Origin: Caballeronia sp. NK8
GTDB lineage: Bacteria > Pseudomonadota > Gammaproteobacteria > Burkholderiales > Burkholderiaceae
DNA: 64,000 nt
Assembly (NCBI RefSeq): GCF_018408855.1
Contig: NZ_AP024323.1
Coordinates: 1-64,000 of the forward strand
Direction: 5' to 3'
The position numbers were made by a program, and so were the translations under genes. Positions 52,931 through 61,219 of the stretch are shown piece after piece. The notes under the pieces were generated by a model. It was not told where the DNA came from, searched no databases, and saw only the letters and a program-made list of their open reading frames with translations. How positions within the stretch are numbered: position 1 is the first letter of the stretch; each line of letters begins with the position of its first letter.

Positions 52931-54091
52931 ATGAACGACATCAAACGAATCGATCCGCGCCGGCCTTTCATTGTCACGGCGGCGGGGCTCAAGCGCATCA
53001 CGCTCGGTGAAGTCGGCAATGGCGTCGTGCTGGACTTCGCGCATGGCGGTCACAAGGAAGCGGTGAAGCCGCATCGCACGATGAAGCCCGCCACGCGCGC
53101 GCTGCTCGTCGCGGCGCATACGGATCGCGGCGCGCTCGACGATCACGCGCGCCAGGCGCTCGCCGCCGCCGCGCTGCTCGCGGATGACGCCACCGAAGTC
53201 GTGCTGATCGCGTTCGGCGAGTTCAAGGACGATGCCGCGGCGCTGGGCGCGGATCGTTATATCGAACTGCCCGCGTTCGACCGGCGCAATTACGCGCCCG
53301 ACGAAGAAGTGCGCGCGCTGACGGCATGCGTCGCGGCATTCACGCCCTCGCACGTCTTCATGCCCGACAACGCAACGGGCGATGGCGATCTCGGCCGCCG
53401 CTACGCCGCGCGCGCGGACGCATCGATTGCGACGCAGGTCGTCGAACTCGATGCCGCGCACGTCGCATCGTATGCGCAGGCGGGCCGCGCGCTCGCGTCG
53501 CGCGCCTTGCCCGATGTGATTCTGCTCGCCGCCAACGCGGTCGATGCGAAGCTGCCGTTCGTCGGCGCGGGCGAGGCGGTGAATCCGGACGGCATCGTGC
53601 CGGCATCGAAAGCCAGTGCTTACGTTGATCTCGGCATCGAGGAAATGGACGCCGCGCAGGTCGCGCTGGAAGAGGCGGATTTCATCGTGTCGGCGGGCAA
53701 CGGCGTGTCCGATGTCGCCGCGTTCGAGGCGCTGGCGGGCACGCTGGGCGCGGCGATCGGGGCGAGCCGCGTCGCTGTCGACGATGGCAAGTTCACGCGC
53801 GACAAGCAGATCGGCGCGACCGGCAAGACGGTCGAGGCGAGCGTGTATATCGCGTTCGGCATTTCGGGCGCCGTGCAGCACTTGCAGGGCATCAAGGATT
53901 GCCGTCACGTGATCGCCGTGAATCTCGACGCCAGCGCGCCGATTGCCAAACGCGCGAATCTCACGATCGTCGCGGACACGCAGGAAACCATCAAGGCGCT
54001 GTCCGACGCCGCCGCCGCCGCGCGCGCCGCGCGGGCCAGCGGTGCTTCGATCGTGCAGACCGCGCACGTTGCCGAGGGAGTCGCAGCATGA
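52931..54091 (+). CDS. Electron transfer flavoprotein alpha-like subunit of the dgc system
   Basis: 386 residues. The C-terminal FAD-binding region is recognisable (IGASRVAVDDGKFTRDKQIG, GKTVEASVYIAFGISGAVQH, IKDCRHVIAVNLDASAPI). This matches the ETF alpha signature, in Pseudomonas PA5400. A 40-residue N-terminal extension precedes the ETF domain. It likely accepts electrons from DgcA or a related dehydrogenase and delivers them through DgcB. Its end overlaps the beta gene (ATGA). Confidence 0.87.
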   Translation: MNDIKRIDPRRPFIVTAAGLKRITLGEVGNGVVLDFAHGGHKEAVKPHRTMKPATRALLVAAHTDRGALDDHARQALAAAALLADDATEVVLIAFGEFKDDAAALGADRYIELPAFDRRNYAPDEEVRALTACVAAFTPSHVFMPDNATGDGDLGRRYAARADASIATQVVELDAAHVASYAQAGRALASRALPDVILLAANAVDAKLPFVGAGEAVNPDGIVPASKASAYVDLGIEEMDAAQVALEEADFIVSAGNGVSDVAAFEALAGTLGAAIGASRVAVDDGKFTRDKQIGATGKTVEASVYIAFGISGAVQHLQGIKDCRHVIAVNLDASAPIAKRANLTIVADTQETIKALSDAAAAARAARASGASIVQTAHVAEGVAA

Positions 54092-54846
54092 AGATCGCCG
54101 TTCTGGTTTCCACCGGCCGCCATCCCGTCAGCGGCACGGCGCGTTACAGCCGCAACGATGCGGCCGCCTTGACGATCGCCATCGGCATCGCCAGGACGCA
54201 CCACGCGCAACTCGACGTGTTGCATGCGGGCGATCCGGGAAATCCCGCACTCGCGGAATATCTCGCGCTCGGCGCGCCGAAAGTCGAAGTGCTGAACACG
54301 CAAGGCGATGCGTGCGCGGCTCTTGGCGCAAGGCTCGCGGGTTACGACCTCGTGTTCACCGGCACGCGCGCCGAAGGCGCGTTCGACAGCGGCACGCTGC
54401 CCTACAAGCTCGCCGATGCGCTGAACGTGCCGCTCGTCGGCGCGGCCGTCGATGTAAGCGTGACGAAGGACAGCGTGGAAGTGCGTCAGTTCATGCCGAA
54501 AGGCTTGCGCCGCCGCGTGCGCGCGCCGCTGCCCGCGCTCGTCGCCGTGCATCCGCTCGCCAACGCCGCGCCGCGCTACGCGTATGCGCGCATGCGTGAA
54601 GGCCACGTCACGCCGGTTGCGGCGAGCGCGCCTGTCGAGAAGGAAAACACCGCCTGGAGCATCGGCCCGGTCACGGCCAAGCCGAAGAAACTGGCCGCGC
54701 CCGAGAAGCGCTCGGGCCACGCGCGCATGCTCGGCGCGACGACGACCGAAAGCCGCGGCGGCAGCGTCGTAATTGAAGGGAGTTCCGTCGAAAAAGCACA
54801 AGTGATTCTGGCGTATTTGCGCGAGCATCAACTCGTCGATTACTAG
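54088..54846 (+). CDS. Electron transfer flavoprotein beta-like subunit of the dgc system
   Basis: 252 residues. The nucleotide-binding ETF beta fold begins MKIAVLVSTGRHPVSGTARY, with FTGTRAEGAFDSGTLPYKLA and VEVRQFMPKGLRRRVRAPLP near the subunit interface. It pairs with the overlapping alpha gene and is dedicated to the dimethylglycine pathway by context. Confidence 0.87.
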   Translation: MKIAVLVSTGRHPVSGTARYSRNDAAALTIAIGIARTHHAQLDVLHAGDPGNPALAEYLALGAPKVEVLNTQGDACAALGARLAGYDLVFTGTRAEGAFDSGTLPYKLADALNVPLVGAAVDVSVTKDSVEVRQFMPKGLRRRVRAPLPALVAVHPLANAAPRYAYARMREGHVTPVAASAPVEKENTAWSIGPVTAKPKKLAAPEKRSGHARMLGATTTESRGGSVVIEGSSVEKAQVILAYLREHQLVDY

Positions 54847-54941
54847 GTTTCGACGCAAGCCCGGTCCCACATACGAAAGCAGCAGCCCGCGTTCAAAGGT
54901 GTTTGGCGGGGCACCAGACGTGACGCAAAACGGAGCACACG

Positions 54942-56240
54942 ATGAAAGTTTCGGCAGACGTTCGCGCAATGATCGAACGCCGCAAAAAGGGCCATACGCT
55001 CGAGGCGCCGTTCTATACGAGCCCGGAGATCCACGCGCTCGACCTCGATGCCATCTTCCGCAAGACCTGGATTCAGGTCGCCATCGAACCGGACATTCCC
55101 GAACCGGGCGATTACACGACGGTCGAGATCGGCAACGATTCGATCCTGATCGTGCGCGACGACGACATGGAAATCCGCGCCTTCTACAACGTGTGCCGCC
55201 ATCGCGGCGCGCGCCTGTGCAATCAGGAGAAGGGCTCGCTCGGCAATATCGTGTGCCCGTATCACAGCTGGACGTACAACCTCTCCGGCGACCTGATGTT
55301 CGCCGAGCACATGGGCGACCAGTTCGACCGCTGCAAGCACAGCCTGAAGAAAGTGCACGTGCAGAATCTCGCGGGCCTGATTTTCATCTGCCTCGCCGAT
55401 GAACCGCCCGCCGATTTCGCCGTGATGCGCGAAGCGATGGAACCGTATCTCGCGCCGCATGGCCTGAGGGACTGCAAGATCGCGGCGAGCATCGATATCG
55501 TCGAGAAGGGCAACTGGAAGCTCACGATGGAGAACAATCGCGAGTGCTATCACTGCGTCGCGAATCATCCCGAACTGACCATTTCGCTCTATGAATACGG
55601 CTTCGGCTATCAGCGTTCGCCTGCCAACGAGGAAGGCATGGCCGCGTTCGAGCAGACCGTCGCCGAGCGCACGAAGCAATGGGAAGCGATGTCCCTGCCG
55701 TCCGCCGAAATCGAACGTCTGTCCGATCTCGTCACGGGCTTTCGCACGCAGCGCCTGCCGCTCGATCGCGACGGCGAATCGCAGACACTCGACGCCAGGG
55801 TCGCATCGAAGAAGCTGCTCGGCGGCTTCGAGCGCGCGGACCTGGGCGGCCTCTCGTTCTGGACGCAGCCGAATTCGTGGCATCACTTCATGAGCGATCA
55901 CATCGTGACGTTCTGCGTGATTCCGCTTGCGTCGGGCGAAACGCTCGTGCGCACGAAATGGCTGGTGCACAAGGATGCGCGCGAGGGTATCGATTATGAC
56001 GTCGACAACCTCACCGCCGTGTGGCGCGCGACGAACGATCAGGACCGCACGCTCGTCGAGTATTCGCAGCTCGGCGTCGCGAGCAACGCGTACGAGCCGG
56101 GTCCGTATTCGCCGTTCACGGAAGGGCTCGTCGAGAAGTTCTGCGAGTGGTACATCGGGCGTCTTGCCGATCATGCGAACGCGCCCGAGCACGGCGTGGA
56201 TGCATCGCACGGCGAGAAAGTCGTTTCCTTCATGCGCTAA
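54942..56240 (+). CDS. gbcA: Glycine betaine monooxygenase, Rieske oxygenase subunit
   Basis: 432 residues. The Rieske [2Fe-2S] ligands are Cys85-x-His87 (CRHRGARLC) and Cys105-x2-His108 (CPYHSW). The mononuclear iron site includes His204 and His209 in NRECYHCVANHPEL. It demethylates glycine betaine to dimethylglycine and formaldehyde with O2, using GbcB for electrons. It follows the ETF genes after 95 bp and precedes gbcB by 33 bp. Confidence 0.94.
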   Translation: MKVSADVRAMIERRKKGHTLEAPFYTSPEIHALDLDAIFRKTWIQVAIEPDIPEPGDYTTVEIGNDSILIVRDDDMEIRAFYNVCRHRGARLCNQEKGSLGNIVCPYHSWTYNLSGDLMFAEHMGDQFDRCKHSLKKVHVQNLAGLIFICLADEPPADFAVMREAMEPYLAPHGLRDCKIAASIDIVEKGNWKLTMENNRECYHCVANHPELTISLYEYGFGYQRSPANEEGMAAFEQTVAERTKQWEAMSLPSAEIERLSDLVTGFRTQRLPLDRDGESQTLDARVASKKLLGGFERADLGGLSFWTQPNSWHHFMSDHIVTFCVIPLASGETLVRTKWLVHKDAREGIDYDVDNLTAVWRATNDQDRTLVEYSQLGVASNAYEPGPYSPFTEGLVEKFCEWYIGRLADHANAPEHGVDASHGEKVVSFMR

Positions 56241-56273
56241 GCGCGTTCGAACAGCAGCGAGCAGGAGCAGAAC

Positions 56274-57503
56274 ATGATGCGCGATCAGGCTACGTTCGAG
56301 CCGACCCAAAGCCGTGTCACCCAGCCGAAATTCTGGGGGACGCTGCCCGTGCGCTGGGATTGCGATACGGACGAGACGCTCGTCTGCTGTCACGTCCGGC
56401 AGGAAACGCATGACGTCAAAAGCTTTTTCTTCAAGGCGCCCGGCGAACGCACGTTTGTCTTCGAGCCGGGGCAGTTCATCACGCTCGAACTCGATATCGA
56501 CGGCGAGCAGATCAATCGTTGCTACACGATCTCGTCCGCGCCGACGCGGCCGCACACGATCTCCATCACGGTGAAGCGCGTGCCGGGCGGCAAGGTGTCG
56601 AACTGGCTGCACGACAACGTCGTGGCGGGAACGACCGTGCGCGTGCTCGGGCCGTCGGGCGAATTCACGTGCGCGCGTCATCCGGCGCGCAAGTTCCTGT
56701 TTCTATCGGCGGGCTCGGGCATCACGCCGCTCATGTCGATGAGCCGCGCGCATCACGAGCTTGTCGACGATGCGGACATCATGTTCGTGCATAGCGCGCG
56801 CACGCCGGACGACATCATCTTCGCGCGCGAACTCGATCTGATCGCGTCGAACCAGAAGAACTTCCGCACTGCGTTCGTCTGCGAACGCGTGGGCGCGCGC
56901 ACGAACTGGCCGGGCGTGACGGGCTTTCTGAGCCTGCCGTTGCTGAAGCTGATCGCGCCGGACTTTCTCGAACGCGAGATCTTCACGTGCGGCCCCGCGC
57001 CGTACATGAAGGCGGTGCGCGATCTGCTCGACGAAGGGGGTTTCGATCGCAAGCATTATCACGAGGAGAGCTTTTCGTTCGGCGTCGTCGAAGAGGTCGC
57101 GGCGGTATTGACGACCGCGCATGTCGGCGATGCGCTCGCGGCGCAGACGGATTTCGTCGAAGCGCGTGAAGAAGCGGTCGGTTTCGAGCCTGCTCCCGCA
57201 GAGCCGGTCATCGAGCCGGTTGCGGAACCGTTGATCGAAACGAAGTTCAAGGTCAACTTTGCGAAGAGCCGGCGCGATATCGAATGCGGCGGCCACGAAC
57301 ACGTGCTCGATGCCGCGAAGAAAGCGGGCGTGCGTTTGCCTTCGTCGTGCACGCAGGGCATGTGCGGCACCTGCAAAGTGAAGCTCGTGTCCGGCGAAGT
57401 GAGCATGAAACATGCGGGGGGAATTCGTCAGCGCGAGATCGATCAGGGCATGGTGCTGTTGTGCTGCAGCAAGCCGTTGACGGATCTCGTCGTCGACAAG
57501 TGA
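56274..57503 (+). CDS. gbcB: Glycine betaine monooxygenase, reductase subunit
   Basis: 409 residues. A ferredoxin-NADP reductase-like FAD domain (INRCYTISSAPTRPHTISIT) precedes an NAD domain (LFLSAGSGITPLMSMSRAHH, EIFTCGPAPYMKAV) and a C-terminal plant-type [2Fe-2S] domain with CTQGMCGTCKVKLVSG and LLCCSKP. A Pro/Glu-rich linker of about 30 residues (near 300-325) separates them. It supplies electrons to GbcA. AGGAG precedes the start. Confidence 0.93.
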   Translation: MMRDQATFEPTQSRVTQPKFWGTLPVRWDCDTDETLVCCHVRQETHDVKSFFFKAPGERTFVFEPGQFITLELDIDGEQINRCYTISSAPTRPHTISITVKRVPGGKVSNWLHDNVVAGTTVRVLGPSGEFTCARHPARKFLFLSAGSGITPLMSMSRAHHELVDDADIMFVHSARTPDDIIFARELDLIASNQKNFRTAFVCERVGARTNWPGVTGFLSLPLLKLIAPDFLEREIFTCGPAPYMKAVRDLLDEGGFDRKHYHEESFSFGVVEEVAAVLTTAHVGDALAAQTDFVEAREEAVGFEPAPAEPVIEPVAEPLIETKFKVNFAKSRRDIECGGHEHVLDAAKKAGVRLPSSCTQGMCGTCKVKLVSGEVSMKHAGGIRQREIDQGMVLLCCSKPLTDLVVDK

Positions 57504-57531
57504 GGTGCCCGGGCGACCCTGATCGGGGTGC

Positions 57532-57562
57532 GTCGTTTCTTGACAACTGAGTGTCGGAAAAG
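57532..57562 (+). promoter_or_regulatory. Direct-repeat and -35-like sequence before the betaine-binding protein gene
   Basis: GTCGTTTCTT (57532) and GTCGGAAAAG (57553) start 21 bp apart, with a perfect TTGACA (57540-57545) between them. No good -10 follows, which fits an activator-dependent promoter. TGTCGGAAAAG also occurs at 47180 upstream of the dgc operon. Confidence 0.4.
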
Positions 57563-57631
57563 TGCGTTACGGGCCAATTCTGGCTAGTGATTCTGTTCGC
57601 TACACGGCGTGGGCCGCTAAGGGGAAACCAA

Positions 57632-58486
57632 ATGAAACCGATGAGAAGAATGCTCGTGCTCGGGGCGATGACCGCCGCGCTGGCTGCGAGTTTTGGGGCG
57701 AACGCCGCAGACAAGCCGACCATCAAAATCGGTTACGTCGAGGGCTGGGACGATAGCGTCGCGACGTCGAACGTGGCTGCGCGCATCATCGAGAAGAAGC
57801 TGGGGTATCCGGTGCAGCTCGTGCCGGTTGCGGCGGGCGTGATGTGGCAGGGCGTTGCGCGCGGCGATCTGGACGCGACCTTGTCCGCGTGGCTGCCGGT
57901 GACGCATGGCGCGTACTGGAACAACTTCAAGGCGAAGGTCGTGAATCTCGGCCCGAACTTTCAGGATGCGAAGATCGGTTTGATCGTGCCTGAGAATGTC
58001 GACGTCAATAGTCTTTCGGATCTCGAAGCGAAGAAGGCGGAATTCGATTCGCGCATCGTCGGGATCGATGCTGGCGCGGGTGTGATGCAGAAGACCAGCG
58101 AGGCGATCAAGGCCTACAATCTCGACTACAAGCTGCTGCCGAGCTCGGGTAGCGCGATGACGGCGGAACTGGCGCGCTCGGAAGCGGCTAAGAAGCCGAT
58201 CATCGTGACGGGCTGGAAGCCGCACTGGATGTTCGCGAAGTACAAGCTGAAATTCCTGGAAGATCCGAAGAAGGTGTTCGGTGAATCCGAGCACGTGGAT
58301 AACGTGATCAATCCGGAACTGGAGAAGAAGGCGCCGCAGGTTGTGGCGTTTCTGAAGAAGTTTCAGTGGAAACCGGGTGAGATCGATAGCGTGATGCTGG
58401 CCACGCAGAACGGAGAGAAGCCGCAGGCGGCTGCCGATGCGTGGATCGGCGCGCATGGGGATCGGGTGGATTCCTGGGTTAAGTAA
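57632..58486 (+). CDS. Quaternary-amine (glycine betaine/carnitine-type) ABC binding protein
   Basis: 284 residues, OpuAC/ProX fold, distinct from the ChoX-like proteins. It has a signal peptide with cleavage after NAA near residue 24. Pocket aromatic residues are in GYVEGWDDSVATSN, LDATLSAWLPVTHGAYW and VTGWKPHWMF. It lacks a nearby ATPase or permease, so it probably delivers to the ChoVW core at 22.4 kb, as CaiX and BetX do in Pseudomonas. AAGGGG lies 7 bases before the start. It follows gbcB. Confidence 0.87.
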   Translation: MKPMRRMLVLGAMTAALAASFGANAADKPTIKIGYVEGWDDSVATSNVAARIIEKKLGYPVQLVPVAAGVMWQGVARGDLDATLSAWLPVTHGAYWNNFKAKVVNLGPNFQDAKIGLIVPENVDVNSLSDLEAKKAEFDSRIVGIDAGAGVMQKTSEAIKAYNLDYKLLPSSGSAMTAELARSEAAKKPIIVTGWKPHWMFAKYKLKFLEDPKKVFGESEHVDNVINPELEKKAPQVVAFLKKFQWKPGEIDSVMLATQNGEKPQAAADAWIGAHGDRVDSWVK

Positions 58487-58514
58487 AGGGTTCTTTTGCG
58501 TTTGGGCAAACGCT

Positions 58515-58551
58515 AAGCGTCGTGAGGGGGCTCCTTGCGGCGCTTTTTTTT
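58515..58551 (+). terminator. Rho-independent terminator after the betaine-binding protein gene
   Basis: The stem AAGCGTCG/CGGCGCTT (one G-U pair) extends through GAGG/CCTT with a short loop and is followed by eight Ts. It lies 28 bp after the stop codon and just before repeat element B. Confidence 0.85.
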
Positions 58552-58558
58552 GGTTTGT

Positions 58559-59169
58559 CGCTGGATCCCGTTGTCGCGTCGGTTTATTAGCGTTGCCCCT
58601 GTGCGGGGCGGCAGTCACTTTCTTTGCTGCTGCAAAGAAAGTAACCAAAGAAAGCAGCTTGAGCCGCCCGCGGTCACACGCAATTTGGGCATTCTTCTCC
58701 TCGCTCGTGGCGTCTGTAGCGAGTGCCCTCGTAGGCCTAACCGGGCTTGGACCGCGCACGGTCTGTCACACCGCGCCGCTCGCGTGGCTGGTTCAGCACG
58801 AAATGGCTCCGTCCCGCTGCGCGGCCGACCGGTCCATCGGGACTGCGTGTGCTTCTGCGTTTCTCTTTTCTCGTTGGTTTCCCTCGCCTACCCGACGGCA
58901 GCGCGAAGCGCTGTGCCGAAGCTATTTCGTGCTGAACCAGTGCGCTTAAGCAACTAGCTAGTCAGACCGTGCGCGGTCCAAGCCCGAGGTGGCCTACGAG
59001 GGCACTCGCTACGGAGGCCACGAACAACGAGAAGAACACCCAAATTGCGTGTGACCGCGGGCGTCTCGAGCTGCTTTCTTTGCCTACTTTCTTTGCAGCA
59101 GCAAAGAAAGTAGGTGCCGCCCCGCACAGGGGCAACGTTAATAGACCGACACGAAACCGGGATCCGGCG
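58559..59169. repeat. Dispersed 612-bp palindrome-armed repeat, copy B (inverted)
   Basis: The 611-bp element is bounded by CGCTGGATCCCG (58559) and CGGGATCCGGCG (ending 59169). Its left arm matches the right arm of copy A (GGTCTGTCACA junction), its right arm matches the left arm of A (GTCTGACTAGCTAG versus GTCTGACAAGCTAG), and its centre is the reverse complement of A's centre. Thus B is A reversed as a whole. It fills most of the 718-bp gap between the betaine-binding protein gene and converging purU; no gene is supported inside. Confidence 0.88.
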
Positions 59170-59204
59170 ACAAACCCAAGCGAAAGCAAAAAAACCAAAA
59201 ACCC

Positions 59205-60080
59205 TCAACCCAAAACCACAGTCCGCTCACCATTAATAAAAACCCGCCGCTCGATAAAAGCCTTCACAGCCCGCGCCAGCGTAATGCATTCGACATCACG
59301 CCCGGTGGCAAGCAGCCTCTCAGGCCCATAAGAATGGTCGACCCGCTCGACCTCCTGCTCGATGATTGGCCCTTCATCGAGATCATCGGTAACGAAATGC
59401 GCCGTCGCGCCAATGAGCTTGACGCCCCGCGTATGCGCCTGATGATAAGGCTTCGCCCCCTTGAACCCCGGCAGGAACGAATGATGAATATTGATTGCCC
59501 GCCCGGCGAGCGCGCGGCTCGTCTCTCCCGAAAGAATCTGCATATAACGCGCAAGCACCATCAATTCAGCGCCTGAAGTCTCGAACAGATCGAGCAAACG
59601 CGCCTCCTGCTGAGGCTTGGTATCCGCGGTAATCGGAAGATGATGAAACGGCAGGCCATGCTGCGCAGCCAGGTGCGCCAGGTCCGTATGATTCGACCCG
59701 ATCCCGACGATATCCATCTTCAACTCGCCCATGCGCCAGCGGAACAACAGATCGGCGAGACAATGCTCCAGCTTCGATACCATGATGAGCACTTTCGGCC
59801 GCACGGCGAGATCGTGCATCGCCCATGACATCGAGAAGCGCCCGGCGATCGGCTCGAATTCGCGCTTCAGCATCGCGAGATCGAGCGCCTCTTCAGGCCG
59901 CGCGCCATGAAAGACGCAGCGCACGAAGAAGCGTTCGCTCAAATCGTCGTCGAACACGGTGAGTTCGTCGATATAGCCGTGATGCCGCTCCAGAAAGCCG
60001 ACGATGGCGGCGACCTGCCCCGCCGCGCTCGGGCACGAGACGGTAAGCACCAGTTGATCAAAGCGGGATTCGGCTGCCAT
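59205..60080 (-). CDS. purU: Formyltetrahydrofolate deformylase
   Basis: 291 residues. An N-terminal ACT domain (LVLTVSCPSAAGQVAAIVGF) precedes a formyltransferase-like catalytic domain with INIHHSFLPGFKGAKPYHQA and THGHFV-like ATAHFVTDDLDEGPII. It hydrolyses 10-formyl-tetrahydrofolate to formate and tetrahydrofolate, recycling folate loaded with methyl carbon from sarcosine oxidation. Such copies often lie beside betaine catabolism genes. Start is MAAESRFDQL. Confidence 0.93.
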   Translation of the reverse strand: MAAESRFDQLVLTVSCPSAAGQVAAIVGFLERHHGYIDELTVFDDDLSERFFVRCVFHGARPEEALDLAMLKREFEPIAGRFSMSWAMHDLAVRPKVLIMVSKLEHCLADLLFRWRMGELKMDIVGIGSNHTDLAHLAAQHGLPFHHLPITADTKPQQEARLLDLFETSGAELMVLARYMQILSGETSRALAGRAINIHHSFLPGFKGAKPYHQAHTRGVKLIGATAHFVTDDLDEGPIIEQEVERVDHSYGPERLLATGRDVECITLARAVKAFIERRVFINGERTVVLG

Positions 60081-60199
60081 GCGTGCTCCACATTCGTATG
60101 GTCGCAGCGCCGCGGTATGCGGCGAGCGTGCACGCTAGTAGAGCAAACGCAAGCACACTCCGGATAGAAGCGAACCGCCGCGCAGATAGTACGAAAGCG

Positions 60200-61111
60200 T
60201 CAGCCGGTGACGTCGCATTCGTCGAGCAGCCACTCGCTGAACGCCCGCACGGCGGCGGTCGGCTCGCGCGCCGTGACCAGCACGTAGCCGCGATCGGTGA
60301 CGAGCGGCGCGTCGCAGAGCGCGACGAGCTGGCCTGTCGCGATCAGTTCGTCGATGAGCGGCGCCCAGCCGAGCGCGACGCCCTGGCCCATCACCGCCGC
60401 GTGGGCGACCAGCGCGTAGCTGTTGAAGGTGAAGCCGCCCTGTGTCGGCGGCGCGGCAAGGCCGTGCGCCTCGAACCATGCGCTCCACGAAAGCCAGCGT
60501 TCGGGAAGTGTCGGTTCCAGGTGCAGCAGCGGCAGCCCGGCCAGATCGGCGGGAGAGACGGGCGCGCTTCTGCCCGCGATCAGCGCGGGGCTGCATACCG
60601 GCATCACGCGCTCGGGAAAGAGCTTCACGGCGCTCCTGTTGCCCCATTCGGTCTGTGTATCGCCGAACACGATGACGACGTCCGCATGATCGCCCGATGC
60701 GCTCGGCAGGCTCTGCGACGTGATGATCTTCACGTCGACATCGGGCATCAGCGCCTTGAATTGCGGCAGGCGCGGCATCAGCCAGTAGGTGGCGAAGCCG
60801 AAGTCCGTCGAGAGCGTGAGCGTGCGCTGCGCATGACGCGAGCGGATGTCGGACGTAGCCGCGCGTATGACGTCGAGGCCGCGCCGCACGGCATCGAAGA
60901 GACGCGCGCCGTCTTCGGTGAGCGTGACGCCGCGATGCCCGCGCTCGAACAGCGCCGCGCCGAGCGATTCCTCCAGTTGCACGACGCGCTGGCTCACGGC
61001 GGGCTGCGTCGAGCCGAGTTCGCGCGCCGCGGCCGTGAAGCTCGCGAGACGCGCGGCGGATTCGAACATCAGTAGCGCCTGCATCGGTGGCAGGCGATCC
61101 GGCCGCGGCAT
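60200..61111 (-). CDS. LysR-type regulator divergent from choline sulfatase
   Basis: 303 residues. The helix-turn-helix is ARLASFTAAARELGSTQPAV, then SQRVVQLEESLGAALFERG, and the effector domain follows. It is divergent from betC across 108 bp. In related genomes a LysR protein at this position is annotated as a choline-sulfate utilisation regulator. Full length, no oddities. Confidence 0.9.
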   Translation of the reverse strand: MPRPDRLPPMQALLMFESAARLASFTAAARELGSTQPAVSQRVVQLEESLGAALFERGHRGVTLTEDGARLFDAVRRGLDVIRAATSDIRSRHAQRTLTLSTDFGFATYWLMPRLPQFKALMPDVDVKIITSQSLPSASGDHADVVIVFGDTQTEWGNRSAVKLFPERVMPVCSPALIAGRSAPVSPADLAGLPLLHLEPTLPERWLSWSAWFEAHGLAAPPTQGGFTFNSYALVAHAAVMGQGVALGWAPLIDELIATGQLVALCDAPLVTDRGYVLVTAREPTAAVRAFSEWLLDECDVTG

Positions 61112-61120
61112 AAGTGCTCC

Positions 61121-61169
61121 TTATATGCACATAACGAATTGCCATCTTCACAGCCGTTATCTGAACGGC
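61121..61169. promoter_or_regulatory. Operator-like palindromes between lysR and betC
   Basis: TTATATGCACATAA (61121-61134) is a near-palindrome 10 bp upstream of the LysR start, and GCCGTT-N5-AACGGC (61153-61169) is a perfect 6-bp inverted repeat in the middle of the gap. Either could be the LysR binding site controlling both genes. Confidence 0.45.
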
Positions 61170-61219
61170 AATAGTGAGACTGAACGCTCAAACAAAGATT
61201 CTATTCGAGGCACGCATTC

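Noticed and set aside
58437..58949. Open frame with TFFAAAKKVTKES-like text, also seen at 45244-45471, 45765-46034 and on both strands near 59000
   Set aside because: The shared text comes from the hairpin of the dispersed repeat read in various frames, so it is repeat DNA and not a conserved protein.
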